Assembly: GCA_035635555.1 (NCBI GenBank)
Contig: DASQAT010000016.1
Span: forward strand, 1 to 64,000
Direction of reading: 5' to 3'
Length of the DNA stretch: 64,000 nt
Source of the DNA: Candidatus Dormiibacterota bacterium
GTDB lineage: Bacteria > Acidobacteriota > Polarisedimenticolia > Gp22-AA2
The position numbers and the translations under genes were made by a program. The notes beneath the pieces are model-generated. The model was not told the DNA's origin. It was given only the letters and a program-made list of their open reading frames with translations, and did no database searches. Within the stretch, counting starts at the first letter, position 1; every line of letters begins with the position of its first letter. Below, one piece after another: positions 17,018 through 23,714 of the stretch.

Positions 17018-18514
17018 CTATTTCTTCGGCGGCCTCATCGCCGCGCGCAGCTTGTCGGCGAGCGAGCCGAAACTTCCGGGCTGCGCCTGCTCCTGCTGCT
17101 CGGCGTACTCGCGGACCTCGCGCTTCTCTCCCGCCTCGAGGACCGCCTTGCGACTGAGCTGGATCCGCCGCCCGGCCGGGTCCACCTCGAGCACGATCAC
17201 CTCGACGTCGCTCCCCAGAGGAAAGGCCTTCTTGATGTCGCCCCCCCTGTCAACCCCGGTCTCCGAGACGTGGATGAGACCGGTCCGCCCGGGCGCCAGG
17301 AAAACGAACACGCCGTAAGTCTCGAGCCGCTCCACCTTACCCGTGAGGCGGGCCCCGGCCACGATCTCCACCCGGGCCTGGGGCTGCGGGGCCTCGGATC
17401 CCGCCGCGGCACTCCCCGTCGCGCCCTCGGCCCTCACGGTACCGGCCTCCAGCACCGCGACGCCGATCCTCTTCTTTTCCAGATCGATGTTCAGGATCTC
17501 GATCGCCACGGCGGCGCCGGGCGTAGCGGCGGCCTTCCATCCGTCCCTCTTCCCCGTGGGCGCGAACGCCGACACGTGGGCCAGGGCCTCGATCCCCGGC
17601 TCCAGCTCCACGAAGGCGCCGAAGTCGGCGACCCGGGTGACCTTCGCCATCAGCGCCTGGCCCACTCTGTACTTCTCGGCCACCGTCGACCAGGGATCGG
17701 CCTGCAGCTGCTTCAGACCGAGCGAGATTTTTCCGTCGCCGTCCCCCACGCGCAGGACTTTGACCGTGATCGTGTCGCCAGGTTGGACCACGTCCAGTGG
17801 ATTCCCCACCCGCGACCAGCCCATCTCCGACACATGCAGGAGCCCCTGGACCCCGCCGCCGAGGTCGACGAACGCGCCATATGCCATCACCGACGCGACG
17901 CGGCCGGACAGGACCGCTCCGGGGACCACAGCCTTGCGGACCTCCTCGGCCTTCTCGGCCTCCTCTTCCTGCAGGAAGGCGCGCCGGGAGACGACCAGCT
18001 CCTTGCCATCCTCTTTGCATTCGATGATCCGGAACGTGTAGCCCTGCCCGACGTGGACCGAAGGATCGGCGGTGAACCGGGTGTCGATCTGCGAGATCGG
18101 ACAGAAGGCGCGCTGCCCGCCGACCCGGACCTCGTATCCCCCCTTGATCGCCTTCTCGACGCGCCCCTCCACCGGGATCCCGGCCCGGAAGGCCTCGCTC
18201 AGGCGCTGCCGCGTGACGGCTCCCCGGGCGAGCTTGTGGGAGAGCTTCAGCCCGCCGACCGTCGAGACGACGACGGCCTGGACCTTGTCCCCGACCTTCA
18301 CCTGGACGTCGCTGTCCGGATCCGCCAGCTCCGCGAGGTCGATGGTCGCCTCCCCCTTCCCGCCGACGTCGACGAACGCGACCTCCCCTCCGATCGCCAC
18401 GATGGTCCCCTCGACCGTCTCCCCCTCCCGGTGGAACTTCGGCGCGGACGCCTCCTCCAGCATCCGTGCGAAATCCTCCTGTTCCTCGGAATCGGAGCGC
18501 GGGCGGTCGGCCAT
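17018..18514 (-). CDS. S1 RNA-binding domain protein (ribosomal protein S1-like)
   Basis: 498 residues with five recognisable S1 (OB-fold) motifs at about residues 20-95, 105-180, 190-265, 275-350 and 385-460. The third and fifth are the most canonical (AYGAFVDLGGGVQGLLHVSEM, TYGVFVFLAPGRTGLIHVSET). The tail is Glu/Gln-rich and then basic. ATG 18514 was chosen for its AGAGGA ribosome-binding site 8 nt upstream. Multi-S1 proteins bind mRNA during initiation. This could be the housekeeping S1 or a paralogue: it has five motifs, not six, and lacks typical neighbours such as cmk, so I favour a paralogue. Confidence 0.8.
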   Translation of the reverse strand: MADRPRSDSEEQEDFARMLEEASAPKFHREGETVEGTIVAIGGEVAFVDVGGKGEATIDLAELADPDSDVQVKVGDKVQAVVVSTVGGLKLSHKLARGAVTRQRLSEAFRAGIPVEGRVEKAIKGGYEVRVGGQRAFCPISQIDTRFTADPSVHVGQGYTFRIIECKEDGKELVVSRRAFLQEEEAEKAEEVRKAVVPGAVLSGRVASVMAYGAFVDLGGGVQGLLHVSEMGWSRVGNPLDVVQPGDTITVKVLRVGDGDGKISLGLKQLQADPWSTVAEKYRVGQALMAKVTRVADFGAFVELEPGIEALAHVSAFAPTGKRDGWKAAATPGAAVAIEILNIDLEKKRIGVAVLEAGTVRAEGATGSAAAGSEAPQPQARVEIVAGARLTGKVERLETYGVFVFLAPGRTGLIHVSETGVDRGGDIKKAFPLGSDVEVIVLEVDPAGRRIQLSRKAVLEAGEKREVREYAEQQEQAQPGSFGSLADKLRAAMRPPKK

Positions 18515-18608
18515 CTGCAATCCTCTTCTGATAGTGTGCATCTTATCAGCCCGACGCCCAGGGGGGCCAGGAAGGGCGTGCCGGTTGAACGCGGCGTTGT
18601 GGAGCAAT

Positions 18609-19436
18609 TCAGCGCGACTTCCCTTCGGTCTCCTGGCGTTCCAGCTTGATCCTCGAGCACTGGGTCGCGACCGCGGCCCTGATCAAGGCACCAAGGTCGT
18701 CCTTTCGCCCATATTTTGGCGCGTGCATGCTGATGACCCTCGAGGGAATCAAGAATTCGACCAGCGCTCTTTTCGCTTTCCCCTCGTCACCGGGATTGAA
18801 ACCTCCGAAGGTCGTCCCGCCGAAATACTTGACCAATGAGAAGCAGGGGATATCCGTGAGTCCATCTCCGACGTAGATCAAGTTCTTGAATGGCACTCGC
18901 CGCTTGGATTGCGGAACGTCCCGGTTGACGAGGTAAGGATTCCTCCTGGTCCTGCTCGGGGCGAGTCCTTTGTTGATCTCGAACTTGAGGACACCGCTCT
19001 CTTCATCGCCGGCCAGCTCACACCCGTAGACTCCGGAGAATTCCCGGCGAATGAAGCGGTGCCCCTGAATGATTTCCCGCAATCCTCCCGAGATCACGAA
19101 GAATTCAATCTCGATGTTCTTGACCTTCTTGACGCTCGCGCGCAGATCAGAGAGAAGGTCGGGCAGCCCGGGGTACAGGGTAAGAGTTGCCCCGAACGCC
19201 CGGAGGTCGGCATTGGTAAGAGCGCCCAGCGGCCGGCCGGGCCCGATGTTATTGAGCAGCAGCTTCAGGTAGGCCAGGGCGGGGTCGTAGCCTTGGGCGA
19301 TCAGGGCCTTCGTGTCTTTCTTCCAGAATTTGCGGGTGTTGACGCCATGCCTCTCCAGGAGGGCGGTCGTGGAGTCGGGGGTGAGGGTGTCGTCGAAGTC
19401 GAAGACAAGCGCCAACGTCGAGGCAAAGCCGTTCAA
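18609..19436 (-). CDS. HAD-superfamily phosphatase
   Basis: 275 residues. Motif I is VFDFDDTLTP near residue 11 (nucleophile and acid Asp), motif II is FFVISGG, and motif IV is VGDGLTDIPCF, so the phosphatase site is complete. The helical cap between motifs I and II places it with subfamily I relatives such as phosphoserine-phosphatase-like enzymes. The substrate is unknown. The start codon appears to be TTG 19436. It follows a small gene and a BrnA-like antitoxin on the same strand and may be the distal gene of that transcript. Confidence 0.8.
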   Translation of the reverse strand: MNGFASTLALVFDFDDTLTPDSTTALLERHGVNTRKFWKKDTKALIAQGYDPALAYLKLLLNNIGPGRPLGALTNADLRAFGATLTLYPGLPDLLSDLRASVKKVKNIEIEFFVISGGLREIIQGHRFIRREFSGVYGCELAGDEESGVLKFEINKGLAPSRTRRNPYLVNRDVPQSKRRVPFKNLIYVGDGLTDIPCFSLVKYFGGTTFGGFNPGDEGKAKRALVEFLIPSRVISMHAPKYGRKDDLGALIRAAVATQCSRIKLERQETEGKSR

Positions 19437-19507
19437 TGGCGGCCCCAGGAAACAGCCTCGAGTCAGAGCTGCCGGGCATCAGGGCCCGGAGAAGCGAGGC
19501 CGAGGGT

Positions 19508-19678
19508 TCAGCGATCCCTGTCGACGCGGGAGCCAGGCTCCTTCGAGCCGTTCCGCGGCACTTCTCTGCGCACCTCGTCAGATTTCACAACGAGGTCAAG
19601 AAGAGACTTGGTGACGGATTCCCACTGGCGCGGAGTCAGGGGCTTCGGATCTCTGGCAAGGTGCTGTGCGGACTTCAA
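19508..19678 (-). CDS. Small unknown protein downstream of orphan antitoxin
   Basis: A 56-residue reading frame starting at TTG 19678, with AGGAGG about 8 nt upstream and ending in TGA. It begins LKSAQHLARDPKPLTPRQWE and is charged and probably helical. I do not recognise it. It lies 50 nt after the BrnA-like antitoxin and 71 nt before the HAD gene on the same strand. The strong ribosome-binding site is the main support; the weak start codon and short length are the main doubt. Confidence 0.4.
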   Translation of the reverse strand: MKSAQHLARDPKPLTPRQWESVTKSLLDLVVKSDEVRREVPRNGSKEPGSRVDRDR

Positions 19679-19728
19679 GTCTGACCCTCCTCAAGTTGCC
19701 GGTATACTCCTCGACCGTCATCAACGTG

Positions 19729-20031
19729 TCAAGCCTTGCGGCGGCTCCCGTGCGACTCTTCACGCAGCCTCCGCTTCACACGGTAGGCAGGCATTTCCTC
19801 CCGCAGCACGCGACGCAACGTGTCCTCTAGAGGGTTGTATTCGGAGCTCACGTGCGCCCTGAGTGTCCGATTGATGAGAGTCTGGTAATTCCCGCCGCCG
19901 GCCTTGTGGACCTGGGATTTGAACCACGCCAGAACGTCATCGTCCAGTCGGATGGTGATCCGGGTCTTGCCCGCCGGGGCCTTGACTACCGGAGCGCGCC
20001 GTCCCCGACTGAAGTCGTATGACTTTCGCAT
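19729..20031 (-). CDS. BrnA-like ribbon-helix-helix antitoxin, no toxin partner seen
   Basis: 100 residues. MRKSYDFSRGRRAPVVKAPAGK followed by TRITIRLDDDVLAWFKSQV and YQTLINRTLRAHV matches the BrnA antitoxin family: a YDFS..R N-terminal motif and an RHH DNA-binding domain. In BrnTA systems the BrnT RNase gene lies directly upstream and overlaps brnA; here the upstream 80 nt to the promoter is too short for it, and downstream lies a 56-residue unknown frame. So this is an orphan or paired with an unfamiliar partner. GGGAGG lies 5-6 nt before ATG 20031. Expression should be autoregulated through the palindrome at 20121-20138. Confidence 0.75.
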   Translation of the reverse strand: MRKSYDFSRGRRAPVVKAPAGKTRITIRLDDDVLAWFKSQVHKAGGGNYQTLINRTLRAHVSSEYNPLEDTLRRVLREEMPAYRVKRRLREESHGSRRKA

Positions 20032-20116
20032 CGTCCTCCCCTCATTTTGCCGCCCCGCTCGGGTCGCCCCGCGAGCGCGAGCCCTTCGGATTCTGACGTC
20101 CCGTCGTGTTCAGGTA

Positions 20117-20145
20117 ATGATATGCACAAATGTACATATAGTCAA
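20117..20145 (-). promoter_or_regulatory. Promoter and palindromic operator of BrnA-like gene
   Basis: On the minus strand TTGACT (20145-20140) and TATCAT (20122-20117) are 17 nt apart. The spacer is filled by the dyad TATGnACAnnTGTnCATA (20121-20138). Repressor bound there would block RNA polymerase. The start codon is about 80 nt downstream of the expected transcription start, so this gene has a leader, unlike other toxin-antitoxin operons in the window. Confidence 0.7.
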
Positions 20146-20207
20146 CCCGAGCACTTCATCGACTCTGCCGAGCGCATCCTCTGCTCGAAGGCCGTGAGGG
20201 GTCCTCT

Positions 20208-20546
20208 TCAGCAACTCTTAACAAGCCGATCCCTATTAAATCTTCGGTGGTTCGTTTGAATAAGGGTTCTCGCCCATAAGGAGGAGATCCCTACCCCGCC
20301 CCGATCCCATGTTATGATTTCTACGTTATTTGCTCCCCGCTCGACACGCCGAAAGGCCTCGCTCGGGGTTATTTTTTTGGGGCAGGTCCTCTGCCCTCTG
20401 AACCCGCCCACCCGCGCGCCGTTGTGTTCATCGGCGGAGTTGAAGCCGTCCACGAAGGCAGCGACACGAATAGCGGCCAAGAGGTTCCTAGTGGGGGCGA
20501 GAACGTGGGCGGGGTGAAGCCTGGGGCCCGGCCGCGACAGAGGCAT
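20208..20546 (-). CDS. Possible small protein of unknown family
   Basis: A 112-residue frame starting at ATG 20546 with AGGAGG about 6 nt upstream, which is its best support. The sequence has no recognised domain. Its N-terminal half is built partly from dispersed repeat copy A (HVLAPTRNLLAAIRVA), and a hairpin/T-run crosses its middle on the other strand. It may be a remnant or a spurious frame. Confidence 0.25.
   Translation of the reverse strand: MPLSRPGPRLHPAHVLAPTRNLLAAIRVAAFVDGFNSADEHNGARVGGFRGQRTCPKKITPSEAFRRVERGANNVEIITWDRGGVGISSLWARTLIQTNHRRFNRDRLVKSC
20335..20378 (+). terminator. Hairpin with T-run, possible intrinsic terminator
   Basis: CCCCG (20335-20339) can pair with CGGGG (20364-20368), enclosing GCC-GAAA-GGC, and is followed by TTATTTTTTT. 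No gene on the plus strand ends here, so it would have to terminate an unannotated RNA or an ancient gene. Confidence 0.3.
20461..20518 (+). repeat. Dispersed repeat, copy A
   Basis: 58 bp that align without gaps to 31993-32050, 45 of 58 positions identical by hand count. The shared core is CACGAATAGnGGCCAA, then TTCCT and GGGGGCG. Both copies have the same orientation. Function unknown. Confidence 0.55.
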
Positions 20547-20775
20547 GGACACCTCCTCTGCGGCGAAATTCACGGATTGGATGGAAATGTACGACCGGAC
20601 TTTGCGTCCGGTCAACCGGAAATTTTCAGGGATCCGCGGAGAATGGGGCCCCGGTCTCATCCGGCGCAACCGCACCGCCGACGCCACGCGTCGACAGCGT
20701 ACGTGGCGTATCTTGACGTATCCTGCACCCCCAGGTTCTCACACGAACAGCCGCCGCGAGCGGCAGGAGGGTCTC

Positions 20776-22158
20776 ATGACGAGCCGCTGGCACCTCTGTT
20801 ACTTCATATTGATACTGATCCTCCTTTCTCAGGTGCCCTCGCGCGGCGCCACGCCGCCTGTCGTCGGAGGAACCGATCCGATCGCTGCGCGCACCGCGGT
20901 CGCGGACGGGGTGAAGCTGCGGTATCTCACGGCCGGGCACGGTCCCGCCGTCCTGCTGCTGCACGGCTACGCCGAAACCTCGCACATGTGGCGGCCGTTG
21001 ATCCCGCGGCTCGCGGCGGGCTTCACCATCATCGCCCCCGACCTGCCGGGCATCGGCGGCTCCGACATCCCCGCGGACGGTCTCGACATGACGCGCGCGG
21101 CGGCCCGCGTGCACGCGCTCGTCAAAGGCCTGGGCGTCGACAAGGCGGTCGTGGTGGGGCACGACATCGGGCTGATGGTCGCCTACGCCTACGCCGCCCA
21201 GTTCCCGGCTGAGGTGGAGAGACTCGTGCTGATGGACGCGTTCCTGCCCGGTGTCGAGGGCTGGGAAGCCATTTACAACAATCCGGCCATCTGGCATTTC
21301 CGGTTCAACGGGCCGACGCCCGAGGCGCTCGTCAAGGGGCGCGAGCGGATCTACTTCGAGCATTTCTGGAACGACTTCGCGGCCGACAAGTCGCGGTCCA
21401 TCCCCGAGGCCGATCGCCAGGAATACGCCACCGCCTACGGCCGCCCGGGGCGGATGCGGGCGGGGTGGGCGTATTTCGTCTCCTTTCAGCAGGCCGCACG
21501 GGACTTCGCGCAATTCTCGCGGACGAAGCTGACTATGCCGGTCCTTTCGATCGGCGGAGACAAGGCGAACGGCGACGCCCTGGCCCAGCAAGTGAAGCTC
21601 GTCGCGACGGATGCGTCGTCCGTGGTCCTGGCCAACACCGGACACTGGGTCATGGAAGAAAATCCGCGAGAGACCACCGACGCGCTGCTGCGCTTCCTTG
21701 GCTCGGCGCCGGCATCGACGGCGGCGTCCCAGGCCCTGCCGCAGATGCGGCTGACGCCCGACGAAGTCCGCGCGAACCAGACCGGCCCGGGCCAGATCGG
21801 CAGCTCGTTTCTCCCGGGCGTCAGCACCAAGGTCCTCTCCGGCGATCCGTCGCGGCCCGGCTTCTACACGATCGTCCTGTCCGTGCCCGCCCACACGACG
21901 ATCCCGGCGCATTCGCATCGTGACGATCGGGTGGCGACAGTCGTGTCAGGCACCTGGCAGTTTGGATACGGCGACCGTTTCGCTGAGCAGGCGCTGAAGA
22001 GTCTGCCGCCCGGCAGCGTCTACTCGGAGCCGGGCGGCGCGAATCATTTCGCCCGGACCGGGACCGAGCCGGTCCTGGTCGAGATCTCCGGCGTGGGCCC
22101 GACCGACACACACTATGTCGATCCCGCGGATGCTCCGAAGCCGCCGGGAGGCCGATGA
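20776..22158 (+). CDS. Secreted alpha/beta hydrolase (epoxide hydrolase-like) fused to a cupin domain
   Basis: 460 residues. A signal peptide at about 1-24 is followed by an alpha/beta-hydrolase domain (about 40-320). The nucleophile elbow reads VVVGHDIGLM, with Asp as nucleophile, as in epoxide hydrolases and haloalkane dehalogenases. HGYA forms the oxyanion region and NTGHWVMEE carries the catalytic His. From about residue 345 a small cupin_2-type barrel follows, with metal-ligand-like HSHRDD and a later H in GGANHFARTG. ATG 20776 was chosen because AGGAGG lies 7 nt upstream and the signal peptide starts there. Hydrolase and cupin are usually separate proteins; here they may act on one substrate. 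Substrate unknown. Confidence 0.8.
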   Translation: MTSRWHLCYFILILILLSQVPSRGATPPVVGGTDPIAARTAVADGVKLRYLTAGHGPAVLLLHGYAETSHMWRPLIPRLAAGFTIIAPDLPGIGGSDIPADGLDMTRAAARVHALVKGLGVDKAVVVGHDIGLMVAYAYAAQFPAEVERLVLMDAFLPGVEGWEAIYNNPAIWHFRFNGPTPEALVKGRERIYFEHFWNDFAADKSRSIPEADRQEYATAYGRPGRMRAGWAYFVSFQQAARDFAQFSRTKLTMPVLSIGGDKANGDALAQQVKLVATDASSVVLANTGHWVMEENPRETTDALLRFLGSAPASTAASQALPQMRLTPDEVRANQTGPGQIGSSFLPGVSTKVLSGDPSRPGFYTIVLSVPAHTTIPAHSHRDDRVATVVSGTWQFGYGDRFAEQALKSLPPGSVYSEPGGANHFARTGTEPVLVEISGVGPTDTHYVDPADAPKPPGGR

Positions 22159-22274
22159 TCCAGTGATCGCGCCTAATCCATCCGCAATCGCCGACCAAGC
22201 TACCACAAAGGACTTCCCTCGACCGGTCTTCGGGTATCCTCTACGTACAACTCAACCAAGGGTGCTCGTTTCAC

Positions 22275-23714
22275 ATGCTCCTGACCCTGACGACCACGCA
22301 TCGGCCGGCGACCGATCTCGGTTATCTGCTGGCCAAGAATCCGGCGCGCTGCCAGACGTTCGAGATGGCGTTCGGGGAGGCGCACGTCTTCTATCCGGCG
22401 GCCGAGGCCGATCGCTGCACGGCGGCACTGCTGCTCGATCTCGATCCGGTCGGACTGGTCCGCGGGAGAGCGCGCGGCCCGGGCGGCGAGGCTGGAGCGC
22501 TCGCGCAGTACGTCAACGATCGCCCCTACGTCGCGTCGTCCTTTCTGAGCGTCGCCATCGCGCGCATCCTCGGGTCGGCACTGCGCGGAGAGAGCAAGGG
22601 ACGGCAGGATCTCGCCGACACGCCCATCCCGCTCGAGGCCGCGCTGTCGGCTGTCCCCTGCCGCGGCGGCGAGGCGCTCCTGACGCGGCTGTTCGAGCCG
22701 CTCGGCTACGCCATCGACGCGCGGCGCCTGGCTCTCGACGTGCGCTTCCCCGAATGGGGTGAGAGCCCGTACTTCGCGCTGCGCATCGCGGCGACGACCC
22801 GTCTGCGCGATCTGCTGACGCACCTGTACGTCATGCTCCCCGTGCTCGACGACGAGAAGCACTACTGGGTGGGAGACGACGAGGTCGACAAGCTGCTGAA
22901 ACGCGGCGAGGAGTGGCTGCCGCGTCATCCCGAGCGCGAGCTGATCGTCCGGCGATATCTCAGGCATCAGCGGCGTCTGGTGCGGGACACGCTCGCACGC
23001 CTGGTCTCCGACGAGGACCCCGACCCGCAGCGCACCGAGGAGGAGCGCGGCCGCGATGAGGCCGCGCTCGAGGCGCCGCTCAACCTGAACGATCAGCGCA
23101 TAGGCGCCGTCGTGGCCGCCCTGCGCCAGGCCGGAGCGCGGCGCGTCATCGACGTTGGCTGCGGCGAGGGGCGTCTCGTCCAGGAGCTGCTGCGCGATCG
23201 CGCCTTCGAGAAGATCGCAGGGATGGACGTCTCGTGGCGCGCCCTCGAGATGGCGCGCGATCGGCTCGACCTCGATCGCCTGCCCCCCGCCGTGCACGAG
23301 CGGGTCGAGCTCTTCCAGGGTGCCCTCACCTACCGCGATCGGCGCCTCGCCGGCTACGACGCGGCCTGCGTCGTCGAGGTCATCGAGCACCTCGACCCCG
23401 CCCGTCTGCCCCCCTTCGAGCGTTCGGTGTTCGAGTTCGCGCGCCCGGGCACTGTCGTCGTCACGACCCCGAACGCGGAATACAACGTACGCTTCGCGAA
23501 CCTCGCCGCCGGCAAGTTCCGCCACCGCGATCACCGCTTCGAGTGGACGCGCGCCGAGCTCCAGGCGTGGGCGCAGGCGGTCGCCGCCCGCTTCCGCTAC
23601 ACCGTCCGCTTCCTCCCGGTCGGGCCGGACGATGCGGAGGTCGGCTCCCCGACGCAGATGGCCCTTTTCACGGTGGCCTCGTCGGGCGCCGCTCCCCGGA
23701 GCGCCCCAGCATGA
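22275..23714 (+). CDS. hen1: 3'-terminal RNA ribose 2'-O-methyltransferase Hen1
   Basis: 479 residues, the usual length for bacterial Hen1. The N-terminal half carries the bacterial Hen1 domain (MLLTLTTTHRPATDLGYLLAKNP... AEADRCTAALLLDLDPVGLVRG). The C-terminal half is the methyltransferase: an SAM motif VIDVGCGEGRL beginning near residue 291, then the EVIEHLD metal-binding motif near residue 367 and HRDHRFEWTRAEL, the Mg-dependent signature of Hen1. It methylates the 2'-OH at the 3' end of cleaved RNA before ligation, protecting repaired tRNA or other RNA from renewed cleavage. The stop overlaps the start of pnkp by ATGA, so the two are translationally coupled. Confidence 0.95.
   Translation: MLLTLTTTHRPATDLGYLLAKNPARCQTFEMAFGEAHVFYPAAEADRCTAALLLDLDPVGLVRGRARGPGGEAGALAQYVNDRPYVASSFLSVAIARILGSALRGESKGRQDLADTPIPLEAALSAVPCRGGEALLTRLFEPLGYAIDARRLALDVRFPEWGESPYFALRIAATTRLRDLLTHLYVMLPVLDDEKHYWVGDDEVDKLLKRGEEWLPRHPERELIVRRYLRHQRRLVRDTLARLVSDEDPDPQRTEEERGRDEAALEAPLNLNDQRIGAVVAALRQAGARRVIDVGCGEGRLVQELLRDRAFEKIAGMDVSWRALEMARDRLDLDRLPPAVHERVELFQGALTYRDRRLAGYDAACVVEVIEHLDPARLPPFERSVFEFARPGTVVVTTPNAEYNVRFANLAAGKFRHRDHRFEWTRAELQAWAQAVAARFRYTVRFLPVGPDDAEVGSPTQMALFTVASSGAAPRSAPA

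Larger units (their letters stand above)
20032..20775. other. Gene-poor, relatively AT-rich stretch
   Basis: This 744-bp gap contains the BrnA-like promoter, a hairpin followed by a T-run, copy A of a dispersed repeat, and one possible small leftward gene, each listed separately. Its right part is the 5' side of the hydrolase gene. Composition is clearly less GC-rich than the flanks, suggesting acquired or decayed DNA. Confidence 0.45.
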
